Below are positions 32,690 through 39,989 of a stretch of 43,130 nt of DNA, piece after piece (the stretch's first letter is position 1; each line of letters begins with the position of its first letter). The notes beneath the pieces were generated by a model, which made no database searches, had not been told where the DNA came from, and saw only the letters and a program-made list of their open reading frames with translations. The position numbers were made by a program, and so were the translations under genes. Source of the stretch: CAZMGG01 sp964565715 (GTDB taxonomy: Bacteria > Planctomycetota > UBA1135 > UBA2386); the NCBI GenBank assembly GCA_964565715.1, contig CAZMGG010000038.1, forward strand, positions 1 to 43,130, given 5' to 3'.

Positions 32690-33247
32690 TCACACCTTGA
32701 TCAACCGGCTCACCAGCGACTTGAAGCGCTGGCGCGCGCGGAACAGCCGCGTCGAGACGGTCTTCACCGGGCAGCCGAGCACGGCCGCCGCATCCTCGTA
32801 GCTCATCCCTTCGATCTCGCACAGCAGGAACGCGTCGCGGAACTTGGCCGGCAACTCCTGGATCGCCTGTTCGATCGCGGTGTTGGCCTCGCGGGCCTGC
32901 GCCACCTGGTCCGGCTGCGCCGCGCCGACGTCGTCGGGATTGAACGGGTTGTCGTCGTCCGCCGACAGGTCGCGGAACAGCGCCAGCTTGAACTTGCGCC
33001 GCCGCAGCTGGTCCAGGCACAGGTTGCGCGCCACGCGGTAGAGCCAGGGCCGGTAGGCCGCCGCCGGCACCGAGTGCAGGTGGCGGTAGAGGGCGAGGAA
33101 CGCATCCTGCGCCACGTCCTCCGCCGCCACCGGGTCGCTGAGCAGGCGCGCCGCGTAGCCCTTCAGCCCGTCGGCGTGCTCGGCCAGCGCCCGGTGGTAG
33201 GCCACCAGGGTGCCGGGGTCGGGTTGGTACTGCGTCTGGGCGGTCAC
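32690..33247 (-). CDS. ECF-type RNA polymerase sigma factor
   Basis: A 185-residue sigma-70 family protein with only regions 2 and 4. Region 2 includes AAEDVAQDAFLALYRHL and RPWLYRVARNLCLDQLRRRK. A ~40-residue acidic linker follows (SADDDNPFNPDDVGAAQPDQ). Region 4 is LPAKFRDAFLLCEIEGMSYE with AAVLGCPVKTVSTRLFRARQ, a helix-turn-helix for the -35 element. It is followed after 4 nt by its anti-sigma factor. The preceding gene on this strand encodes the Cys/Lys-rich secreted protein, 33 bp away. Target promoters are not identified. Confidence 0.93.
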   Translation of the reverse strand: MTAQTQYQPDPGTLVAYHRALAEHADGLKGYAARLLSDPVAAEDVAQDAFLALYRHLHSVPAAAYRPWLYRVARNLCLDQLRRRKFKLALFRDLSADDDNPFNPDDVGAAQPDQVAQAREANTAIEQAIQELPAKFRDAFLLCEIEGMSYEDAAAVLGCPVKTVSTRLFRARQRFKSLVSRLIKV

Positions 33248-33280
33248 GGTGCGGCTCGTCGGTTCCGGTCTCGCGTTGCG

Positions 33281-34594
33281 CTAGCCGACGCCGACCTTGC
33301 GGCTCTCGACCTTCAGGGCCGGCTTCTCAACCGGCTTTTCGTCGCAGCAGCCGGGCTTGACCTCGCTCTTGCCGCCGGCCTTCTCGGCCTTCTCGTCGCA
33401 GCACTCGGTCTTGGCCTCGGTCTTGGTTGCGGCCTTCGCCTCGCCGCTGCAGCAGCAGCCGGCGGCGGCCTTGGTCGCGGTGACCTCGATCTCGACGCAC
33501 TCCTCGCACTCCTCGCACGCCTCCTCGGCGTCCTTCTTCGTGNNNNNNNNNNNNNNNNNNNNNNNNNNNNNNNNNNNNNNNNNNNNNNNNNNNNNNNNNN
33601 NNNNNNNNNNNNNNNNNNNNNNNNNNNNNNNNNNNNNNNNNNCCTTCTTCGTGGCCGTCTTCTTCTCGCCCTTGCGGACCTCGGCCTTCTCGGTCAGCTC
33701 GAGGAGCATCGGCACGCCCTCGGCCTTCTCGGCCTTCTCGCCGAAGAACATCACGCGGCCGGTGCTGGCCTTGGGGCCGTCGCTCTGGAAGTGGAAGACG
33801 TTGCCGCCGCCCTGCGCGCCCGTCTTGACCGGCTTGCCGTTGATCTCGATGCGGCACTCGCCGTCCTCGCAGCGGATCACGATCACCTGGGCCCCGGCCT
33901 TGGCGGGGGCGCCCATCTGCCACATGCCGGCCTGCGGCGCGGCCTTGGTCGGCGCGGTGCCGACCCACTGCAGGATGCGGGGCTGGTCATCGCCCTTCTC
34001 GCCCTTCTGCTCTTCCACCATCTTGCGGACGAACACGCGCTGGGGCTCGCCCTTCTCGCCCTTCAGCTGGCCGCGGAACACGTCGAAGGTCTTCTCGCCG
34101 CCGTCCTCGGTGCCGTGGCTCACCTTCACCAGCGGGTTCAGGGCCCGCACCTCGGTGGTGACGTCCTGCAGGTCGATCACCGCGCCCTTCGGCCCGACCA
34201 CCTCCGCCAGACCGGTCTTGATCTGCTTGTTGATCTCGGCCTGCAGCTTCGCCATCTCCTGGTCGAGCTGCTTCAGCTCGATCTCGATCGCGCCCAGCTC
34301 CCCGTCGAGGCCGGACTTCACCGCGATGCGGCGCGGCTCGGGCTTGTCCTTCTCCGCTGCCTTCGCGGGGGCCCCCAGGCCGAGCGCGCTGCGGGGGGCG
34401 AGCGCCAGGGGCCGGGTGGGGGCCGGCGCCGCATGCAGGTCCTTCAGGGCGTCCTTGAGGGCCGCCCGGACCTCCTCACGGACGATGCGGCGGATCTCGT
34501 CGCGCAGGTCCGAACGGTCGTGTTCCTGGGCGAAGACGGGAGCCGCGAGGCAGGAGGCGAAAGAGACAGCCGCGAGCAGGGTTGGCAGACGCAT
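33281..34594 (-). CDS. Exported Lys/Glu-rich protein with a cysteine-rich tail; interrupted by an assembly gap
   Basis: The protein has a signal peptide (LLAAVSFASCLAAPVFAQ) and AAAGGA six nt before the ATG at 34594. The mature N-terminal half is highly charged. It includes a coiled-coil-like stretch (LKQLDQEMAKLQAEINKQI) and a PDZ-like or beta segment VIVIRCEDGECRIEINGKPV. After a run of 100 Ns (33543-33642) comes a tail with ten Cys in about 90 residues: ACEECEEC, GCCCSG, ECCDEK and GCCDEK, separated by Lys/Ala/Glu. Such clusters suggest metal binding. Frame across the gap is unproven because its true length is unknown. It heads the sigma factor cluster. No family is recognised. Confidence 0.65.
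   Translation of the reverse strand: MRLPTLLAAVSFASCLAAPVFAQEHDRSDLRDEIRRIVREEVRAALKDALKDLHAAPAPTRPLALAPRSALGLGAPAKAAEKDKPEPRRIAVKSGLDGELGAIEIELKQLDQEMAKLQAEINKQIKTGLAEVVGPKGAVIDLQDVTTEVRALNPLVKVSHGTEDGGEKTFDVFRGQLKGEKGEPQRVFVRKMVEEQKGEKGDDQPRILQWVGTAPTKAAPQAGMWQMGAPAKAGAQVIVIRCEDGECRIEINGKPVKTGAQGGGNVFHFQSDGPKASTGRVMFFGEKAEKAEGVPMLLELTEKAEVRKGEKKTATKKXXXXXXXXXXXXXXXXXXXXXXXXXXXXXXXXXXTKKDAEEACEECEECVEIEVTATKAAAGCCCSGEAKAATKTEAKTECCDEKAEKAGGKSEVKPGCCDEKPVEKPALKVESRKVGVG
33543..33642. other. Assembly gap of exactly 100 Ns
   Basis: The gap has the conventional placeholder length. The same 11 bases, CCTTCTTCGTG, occur immediately on its left (33532-33542) and right (33643-33653), so the break probably lies in a short tandem repeat encoding Thr-Lys-Lys-type residues. 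Confidence 0.95.
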
Positions 34595-34600
34595 CGATGG

Positions 34601-34606
34601 TCCTTT
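34601..34606 (-). promoter_or_regulatory. Shine-Dalgarno AAAGGA of the Cys-rich protein gene
   Basis: AAAGGA lies 6 nt before the ATG at 34594 on the minus strand and supports this start over an upstream in-frame ATG at 34744. Confidence 0.6.
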
Positions 34607-34641
34607 GCAGTAAAAGCACGGCCCCCAACGGGACCGCCGGA

Positions 34642-35541
34642 ATGGAACTCCGACCTGACCATGATCGACTGTCGCGCGGCGAGAAGCGAAGGCCCAGCGG
34701 CCTTGCCATGGGTTGCGCCGTCGCGATTCTTGCCAGTCTGTCAAGCTGCGGGGGCTCGTTCTCGCACCGCGAGGTGGTGCCGCTGACCGGCGCCCTGGAC
34801 CTGCCGCCGTCCATCGGCCGCCTGCTCGTGCGGGTGCCGTCGGGGAGCTTCGAGCTGCACCCGGCCGAAGATCATAAGTTGCTGTTTCAAGGACAGTTAC
34901 GTATCGCGGCCAACACCGAGGAGGAACTGGAGCAGCTCCGCGCGGTGGACCGGACCCCGCGCCTCGAGGCCACCGGCGAGCCCGGCACCTGGCAGCTCCA
35001 TCTGCCCGGACCGCCGGCCGGCTTCGACCCGGTGATGGCGGTCTACTCGCCGGAACTGCGCCTGTCCCTGCCGGCCGCGATCGCCGTCGACCTGGAGGCC
35101 AGCGGCAGCGGCAACCTCGGCGTCATCGAACGGCAGGGCGCGGTGCGGCTGCGCACCTCCCGCGGCGACCTGCGACTGGCCCGCTGCCGGGGCGCGGCCA
35201 GCATCCACACCGGCAGCGGCAACGTGATCGTCGATCGGCACTGGGGCGACCTCGACGTGGACGTGGGCCAGGGCGACATCCAGGCCTTCGTGCCCGGCCC
35301 CGGCGCCGATCTGCGGCTGGTCACCGGGCTCGGCAATGCCATCTGTTACCTGCCGCCGGATGCGGGCTTCCGCGCCGACGTGCGATCGATGGAAGGGACG
35401 GTCGCCAGCGGCTTCGGCCTGCCGATCCAGGCCCATGGCGACGGCCGCTCGCTCACCGGCCTGGTCGGCGACGGCCGCACCGCGGTGGTGATCCGGACCG
35501 GGCGGGGCCGCCTCGCGCTCAACCGCCGCACCTTCGACTGA
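34642..35541 (+). CDS. Predicted lipoprotein with DUF4097-like beta repeats
   Basis: A protein of about 299 residues. The hydrophobic run LAMGCAVAILASLSSC ends in a lipobox-like Cys. The ATG at 34642 gives a long basic n-region (DRLSRGEKRRPSG), which a lipoprotein signal needs, while starting at 34708 would leave none; the start stays uncertain. The C-terminal half has repeating short beta strands with Gly-Asn and Gly-Asp turns (GSGNLGVIE, SRGDLRLARC, GSGNVIVD, GQGDIQAFV, GLGNAICYL). This resembles the right-handed beta-helix of DUF4097/DUF2807 putative adhesins. It is divergent from the Cys-rich gene of the sigma cluster, across only 47 bp. Confidence 0.65.
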   Translation: MELRPDHDRLSRGEKRRPSGLAMGCAVAILASLSSCGGSFSHREVVPLTGALDLPPSIGRLLVRVPSGSFELHPAEDHKLLFQGQLRIAANTEEELEQLRAVDRTPRLEATGEPGTWQLHLPGPPAGFDPVMAVYSPELRLSLPAAIAVDLEASGSGNLGVIERQGAVRLRTSRGDLRLARCRGAASIHTGSGNVIVDRHWGDLDVDVGQGDIQAFVPGPGADLRLVTGLGNAICYLPPDAGFRADVRSMEGTVASGFGLPIQAHGDGRSLTGLVGDGRTAVVIRTGRGRLALNRRTFD

Positions 35542-35728
35542 CGGCGGGCTGGTTACCCGGTTCTGTCACGGGGCTACCCGCGGGGTTCCGCGCGCGTGTC
35601 CCCCGGCAGCCCGCGGGGACGCGAATCCGGCCGGTTTCCGAAAATCCCGGAAACAGTCGGGCCCGTTCGCCGACTACCTGCCTGCTCTGCCCCGTCGTCC
35701 GAGACCCCTTCAGCAGCTGGATCACGAC
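35542..35728. other. Intergenic region before the Fis-type gene
   Basis: It holds two copies of CCCGCGGGG (35577-35585, 35610-35618) and an inverted repeat GTTTCCG (35634-35640) / CGGAAAC (35648-35654) with a 7-nt loop. The inverted repeat lies about 75 bp before the Fis-type start and could be an operator, perhaps autoregulatory. I see no gene. Confidence 0.4.
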
Positions 35729-36151
35729 ATGTCCCGATTGGCCCTAGGCAAGCGCCTGCTCGTTCTCTCCGGCAAGGATCCCAAGGCCCTCGGTCTCGCC
35801 GGCCTCACGGCGGAGTGGGGGGCCTCGCCGACCACCTGCGAGTCCCTCGACGAGCTGCGCGGCCGGATCGAGGGCTCGGACTTCGATTTCCTCCTGGTCG
35901 AGCCCGCCGCCGCCATGCGCAAGCTGCTCGGCAGCGAGGACCCGGAGGCGACCCTCACGCTGACCCTTGCCGAGGTCGAGAAACGCCACATCCAGCGGGT
36001 GGTGGCGTCGACCGGCGGCAACAAGACCCGCGCCGCCAAGATCCTCGGGATCGACACCAAGACGCTCTACAACAAGCTGAAGAGCTACAAGGCGGCCGAG
36101 CAGGTGACCCGCAAGCGCAACGCGGTCAACGGGGTCACCGAGTACGTCTGA
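35729..36151 (+). CDS. Small DNA-binding protein with a C-terminal Fis-type helix-turn-helix
   Basis: A 140-residue protein. The last ~55 residues are a Fis/NtrC-type (HTH_8) domain: LAEVEKRHIQRVVASTGGNK, then RAAKILGIDTKTLYNKLKSY. The first ~75 residues look like a shortened, receiver-like alpha/beta domain (RLLVLSGKDPKALGL, DFDFLLVEPAAAMRKLL) without an obvious phosphoacceptor site. There is no sigma-54 AAA+ domain between them, so it is not a standard response regulator of the NtrC class. A PrrA/ActR-like or nucleoid-type regulator is possible. An inverted repeat in its upstream region hints at autoregulation. Confidence 0.8.
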   Translation: MSRLALGKRLLVLSGKDPKALGLAGLTAEWGASPTTCESLDELRGRIEGSDFDFLLVEPAAAMRKLLGSEDPEATLTLTLAEVEKRHIQRVVASTGGNKTRAAKILGIDTKTLYNKLKSYKAAEQVTRKRNAVNGVTEYV

Positions 36152-36168
36152 TCCTCCGAGGCGCGGGG

Positions 36169-36174
36169 TAGGCT
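36169..36174 (+). promoter_or_regulatory. Candidate -10 element TAGGCT, 5 nt before an ATG
   Basis: TAGGCT is followed by 5 nt and the ATG at 36180, with no Shine-Dalgarno; transcription would start at or beside the start codon. Confidence 0.4.
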
Positions 36175-36179
36175 CCTGC

Positions 36180-36437
36180 ATGACCCCCGCCGACCGTCTG
36201 CTGGCCGAGCTGGCGCAGCAGACCAGGAACCGCGACCCCCGCTTCCTGCAGGCGGTGCGCCCCATCGCCGAACGCATCCTCCAGCCCGGCCTGTCGGAGG
36301 CGCAGCGGCGGCCGCTGCTGGAGGCACTGGCCGCCACCTTCGAGCGCGACCGCCGGATCCGGGCGGCCACCGCCGCCAGCGAACACGGCCTCGCCCGCCT
36401 CGTCGCCGCCCTGCTCCGGCGTCTGGGCCCGGCCTGA
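36180..36437 (+). CDS. Small helical protein of unknown function
   Basis: An 85-residue, Arg/Ala/Leu-rich protein, predicted all-helical (LLAELAQQTRNRDPRFLQAV, LLEALAATFERDRRIRAATA). There are no Cys, no signal peptide and no known motif. It lies 28 bp after the Fis-type gene. A -10-like element directly precedes the ATG. Because of its short length and skewed composition I keep moderate confidence that it is translated. Confidence 0.5.
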   Translation: MTPADRLLAELAQQTRNRDPRFLQAVRPIAERILQPGLSEAQRRPLLEALAATFERDRRIRAATAASEHGLARLVAALLRRLGPA

Positions 36438-36487
36438 GGCGCCGGGCGCCGCGCGGAATGCCGCCACCGTACTCCGCGTCTCCTCCG

Positions 36488-36493
36488 TAAGCT
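36488..36493 (+). promoter_or_regulatory. Candidate -10 element TAAGCT, 9 nt before the M1 peptidase start
   Basis: TAAGCT is followed by 9 nt and the ATG at 36503. A start site about 6 nt downstream leaves only a 2-3 nt leader and no Shine-Dalgarno. Confidence 0.42.
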
Positions 36494-36502
36494 GCGCCCG
36501 CC

Positions 36503-38797
36503 ATGGTGCACGGCCCGACCGGAACGTCCGTCCTCGCCGCCTTCGCGCTGGCGGCGACCCTCATCGCCCAGGACCCGAAGGCCCCGTCGCCAGCCCGGCC
36601 GCCGGCGCAGAGCGCGCGGGTCGCCGCCTACGACATGACCGTGCAGATCGACCCGGCGCAGCGGACGGTGCAGGGCAGCCAGCGGATCCGCTGGCGCAAC
36701 GCCACCACGGCGCCGACCCAGGAACTCTGGTTCCACCTGTACTGGAACGCCTTCCGCGACCGCGACTCGACCTTCATGCGCGAGGCCGGCGCCGCCTTCC
36801 GGGGGCAGTGGCGCGAGACCGACTTCGGCGGCATCGAACTCGGCGAGATCGCCCTGGTGGAGGGCGAGCGGCAGACCGCGCTCGCGCCGGAGTTCGTCCA
36901 GCCCGACGACGGCAACGCCCAGGACGCCACCGTGGTCCGCGTGGCGCTGCCCCAGGCGGTGCCGCCCGGCGGCGAGATCACGGTCGCCACCCGCTTCTCC
37001 TGCCGCATCCCGAAGGCCCTGCGCCGCACCGGCTGGCTGCCAGGCGGCGGCGTGTTCCTGATGCACTGGTATCCGATCCTCGGCGTGCTGCAGGCGGGCC
37101 CGGACGGGGAGGCGCGCTGGAACTGCCACCAGTTCCACGCCCACACCGAGTTCTTCGCCGACTTCAGCAGCTATACGGTCAGCGCCACCCTGCCGAGCAG
37201 CCACGTGGTGGGCGCCACCGGCGGCAACGGCCAGGCCCGCGACCTCGGCGACGGCCGCACCACCCACGTGTTCGAGCAGCACGACGTCCACAACTTCGCC
37301 CTGGTGGCGGATCCCGACTTCGTGCGCCACACGCGCACCTTCGGGCCGATGCGGGCCGCGGACGATCCGACCGGCATCTGCCAGGCGGTGGCCGCACGCC
37401 TCGGCGTCGACGTCGCCACCTTCGACCTGCCGGCCACCGAGATCGTGCTGCTGCTGCACCGCGAACACGACACGCCGGCCCATCGCGAGCGGCACCTCAG
37501 GGCGATCGAGGCCGGCCTCGAGTTCTTCGGCCTCCGCTACGGGCCCTACCCCTATCCGGTGGTCACCGCGGTGGATCCGGGCCGCGACGTGCAGGGCCGC
37601 CCGCTCGGCGGCGGCATGGAGTATCCGACCCTGTTCACCTGCGGCGCGCCGCTGTTCCTGCACCCGCGCGAGCCGTCGCCCGAGGGCGTGACCATCCACG
37701 AGTTCGGCCACCAGTACTGGTACGGCCTGTCGGCCAACAACGAGTTCGAGGAAGCCTGGCTCGACGAGGGCCTCAACACCTACAGCGAGGGCCGCGCCCA
37801 GTGGCTGGCCTACCGCACCGAGCCGCGCCTGCGCGCGGGCACCGTGGTGGCGCCCGCCGAGGTGGACCGCACCTCGTCCCTGCTGCCGATGGCGGTGAGT
37901 CCCGGCCACGGCCTGCCCGAGGGCGGCGTCGCCCTGCGGTCGCGCCTGCCCGGACTCTGGCGCGTGCCCGGCTTCGACGCCCTGGCGGCGCACGGCTTCG
38001 ACGGCACCTGGCGGCCGGCCTCGCCGCTGCTCGACCTGATGCGCCGCCAGAACGCCGCCAGCTGGCACCCGGCGGTGCCCTTCGAGGACGTCTGGAACGA
38101 CCGCCGCCGCCTGCTCGACGCCCGCACGCCGGATCCGATGGTGCAGCCGGGCTGGCACCACCTGGACCGCATCAGCTACGTCGCCAACAGCTACCACCGC
38201 CCGGCGATGCTGCTGCGCACCCTCGAACGGATGGTGCCCGGAGACCAGTGGTGGGCCTTCCTGCGCGAGTTCCACGCCCGCGCCCGCTTCGCCCACCCGA
38301 CCACCGCCGACTTCCAGGCCCTGCTGCGCGAGCGCTGCGGCGCCGCCGTGGCCGACTACTTCGCCAACGCCACCGGTGCCGGCGCCACCCTCGACTACGG
38401 CATCCACGCCGTCGAGGCCGACGGGCCCGAGCCGCACGTGGTGATCCGCCGCACCGGCACCATGACCGCGGCGATGAAGGTCCGCCTCTCCTTCGAACGC
38501 GGCGCCCCCGAGTACCGGACGCTGGCCGCCGACGACCGCGGCCCGATCTGGCGGATCGACCTGCGCGATGCCCCCGGCCAGGACCGCGGCCGCCTGCTGG
38601 AGGTCTGGATCGATCCCTTCGAGCTGCCCGCCGGACAGGAGGAGGCCGCCTGGCCCGCCGGCGTGCACCTCATCGAGCAGAACCTGCTCGACAACGCCTG
38701 GCGCCGGCGCGCCGACCCGGCGCCGGCCCGGCACCGCTTCCTGCGCGCCCTGCTGCAGGCCCAGTGCGAACTCAGCTTCGGCGGACTGATCGGCTAG
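36503..38797 (+). CDS. Exported M1-family zinc metallopeptidase
   Basis: A 764-residue protein with signal peptide VLAAFALAATLIAQ. The N-terminal domain begins YDMTVQIDPAQRTVQGSQRI, the typical beta-saddle of M1 peptidases. The catalytic domain has GGMEYPTLFTC (exopeptidase loop, replacing GAMEN) and the zinc site HEFGHQYWYG (His399, Glu400, His403) with Glu422 in EAWLDEGLN. A downstream SYVANSYHRP could supply the catalytic Tyr. The middle of the domain is longer than in classical aminopeptidase N. It should degrade peptides outside the cytoplasm. A 9-bp gap separates it from the next gene. Confidence 0.87.
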   Translation: MVHGPTGTSVLAAFALAATLIAQDPKAPSPARPPAQSARVAAYDMTVQIDPAQRTVQGSQRIRWRNATTAPTQELWFHLYWNAFRDRDSTFMREAGAAFRGQWRETDFGGIELGEIALVEGERQTALAPEFVQPDDGNAQDATVVRVALPQAVPPGGEITVATRFSCRIPKALRRTGWLPGGGVFLMHWYPILGVLQAGPDGEARWNCHQFHAHTEFFADFSSYTVSATLPSSHVVGATGGNGQARDLGDGRTTHVFEQHDVHNFALVADPDFVRHTRTFGPMRAADDPTGICQAVAARLGVDVATFDLPATEIVLLLHREHDTPAHRERHLRAIEAGLEFFGLRYGPYPYPVVTAVDPGRDVQGRPLGGGMEYPTLFTCGAPLFLHPREPSPEGVTIHEFGHQYWYGLSANNEFEEAWLDEGLNTYSEGRAQWLAYRTEPRLRAGTVVAPAEVDRTSSLLPMAVSPGHGLPEGGVALRSRLPGLWRVPGFDALAAHGFDGTWRPASPLLDLMRRQNAASWHPAVPFEDVWNDRRRLLDARTPDPMVQPGWHHLDRISYVANSYHRPAMLLRTLERMVPGDQWWAFLREFHARARFAHPTTADFQALLRERCGAAVADYFANATGAGATLDYGIHAVEADGPEPHVVIRRTGTMTAAMKVRLSFERGAPEYRTLAADDRGPIWRIDLRDAPGQDRGRLLEVWIDPFELPAGQEEAAWPAGVHLIEQNLLDNAWRRRADPAPARHRFLRALLQAQCELSFGGLIG

Positions 38798-38806
38798 GGA
38801 GCACCC

Positions 38807-39766
38807 ATGCAAGGCATCCGCATCGCGTTCGCTTCGCTCCTCGCCGCCGCCTCGGCCGTCCGCCTCTGGCTGCTCGGCTGGCTGCTGGTCACGGTGCCGG
38901 CCTTCCTGCTGGCCTGGCCCCTCTGGGTGGCCTGGAAGGGCGCCTACGACCATCACCCCGGCGCCACGCTCGGCCTGAACCAGCACCTCGACGCCGACTT
39001 CGCCCGCCAGCACCCCGAGCTGACCCTGGCGTCGGCCGGCGCGGCCCTGTTCGTGCTCCTCGGCTGGACCTGGCTCGGCGGCGGCATCCTGGCGCTGGCC
39101 GGCAGCGGCCGGCCCTGGCGCCTCGCCGAGGTGCTGGCCGAGGGTGGCAGGCTGCTGCCGCGCCACCTTCGCGCGCTCGGCCTCGGTCTCGTCCTGGCGC
39201 TCGGCCTCGCCTACGGCGTCGCGTTCCTCGACACCTGGCTCCGCACCGACGCGCTCGCCGACACCGACCCCGGCGCCACCCTGGGCCTGCTCGGCCTGCG
39301 CTTCCGCCTGTTCTCCCTCGAGGCCGGCCTCGAAGGCCTGCGCTGGCTCTACGGCCTCCTGTTCCTCGGCCTGCTGTTCGCCAGCAAGCTCGCCCGCGCC
39401 TTCCTGATCGCGCCGGAGCAACGCTCGGCCACCGCCGCCTGGGGCCGTGCGGCCCTGCGCATGCTCCGTCATCCCATCCGCACCGCGCAGATCGTGCTGC
39501 TGCTCACCGCCGCCTGGCTCGGCGCCGGCTTCGCCCTCGCGCCGCTGCTGGCGTGGGCCGACCAGAAGGGCCACACCTGGGCCCTGCTCGGCCTCGCCCA
39601 GCTCCTCGTCGTGCTGCTGCAGATCCTGCTGGTGGCGGGTTTCCTCGCCGCCCGCGCCCTGGCATCGGCGCCGCCGCGCGCCGCCGCCGCGCCGACTCCC
39701 GCACCCGCGCCGCGCCCCGCCGGCCGGCCGCCGGAGCTGCTGTTCGACCCGTCCCGCCCGGCGTGA
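38807..39766 (+). CDS. Polytopic inner-membrane protein of unknown function
   Basis: A 319-residue protein with about six predicted hydrophobic segments, among them LWLLGWLLVTVPAFLLAW, AGAALFVLLGWTWLGGGILA, LGLGLVLALGLAYGVAFL, WLYGLLFLGLLFA and LLVVLLQILLVAGFLAARAL. The C-terminal tail is Pro/Ala-rich and cytoplasmic (APTPAPAPRPAGRPPELLFD). GGGAG precedes the ATG. The gene follows the M1 peptidase by 9 bp, so they likely share a transcript. No family is recognised; the layout resembles DUF-type membrane proteins often found with peptidases, but this is weak. Confidence 0.65.
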   Translation: MQGIRIAFASLLAAASAVRLWLLGWLLVTVPAFLLAWPLWVAWKGAYDHHPGATLGLNQHLDADFARQHPELTLASAGAALFVLLGWTWLGGGILALAGSGRPWRLAEVLAEGGRLLPRHLRALGLGLVLALGLAYGVAFLDTWLRTDALADTDPGATLGLLGLRFRLFSLEAGLEGLRWLYGLLFLGLLFASKLARAFLIAPEQRSATAAWGRAALRMLRHPIRTAQIVLLLTAAWLGAGFALAPLLAWADQKGHTWALLGLAQLLVVLLQILLVAGFLAARALASAPPRAAAAPTPAPAPRPAGRPPELLFDPSRPA

Positions 39767-39774
39767 AGATTTCT

Positions 39775-39807
39775 TTCGCGCGCGCCAGGGCGCGCGGCGC
39801 GCGCGAA
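39775..39807. terminator. Very strong GC hairpin after the membrane protein gene
   Basis: TTCGCGCGCGCC (39775-39786) pairs perfectly with GGCGCGCGCGAA (39796-39807) around 9 nt. It starts 9 nt after the stop codon. No U-tract follows, so it would act as a non-canonical or Rho-linked terminator. Confidence 0.5.
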
Positions 39808-39929
39808 CGCGCGGTGCGACCGTCGGCCCCCGGCTGAAGCGGAAAACCCCCAGCCCGCCCGTCCCGTCGCGCGACTCACGTCCCGCGACCGACCGCCGAG
39901 AATGGCCGTGCGGCAAGAGCAAGACACCG

Positions 39930-39989
39930 ACCCGCGACGGGCCATGATTCGCCGACTTCGATCCTTTGCCTGCAGTGCCCGTCGCGGGT
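39930..39989. repeat. 13-bp inverted repeat upstream of prfB
   Basis: Left arm 39930-39942 and right arm 39977-39989 are perfectly complementary (13 bp; core CCCGCGACGGGC), with a 34-nt loop. The pair could form an RNA stem in a prfB leader or bind a protein on DNA. Confidence 0.5.

Noticed and set aside
33281..34594. Treating the two sides of the N-gap as separate genes
   Set aside because: Both sides are open in the same frame over 100 Ns and both flanks encode Thr-Lys-Lys-type repeats, so one gene is more likely, although the frame cannot be proven.
35717..35728. CTGGATCAC before the Fis-type gene resembles the 3' end of 16S rRNA
   Set aside because: Only nine bases match, with no anti-Shine-Dalgarno CCTCC and no rRNA sequence upstream; coincidence is the simpler explanation.
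35744..39922. A 1392-codon open frame on the minus strand
   Set aside because: It is the complement of the Fis-type, M1 peptidase and membrane protein genes; the peptidase motifs prove the plus strand is coding. High GC removes stop codons from the shadow frame.
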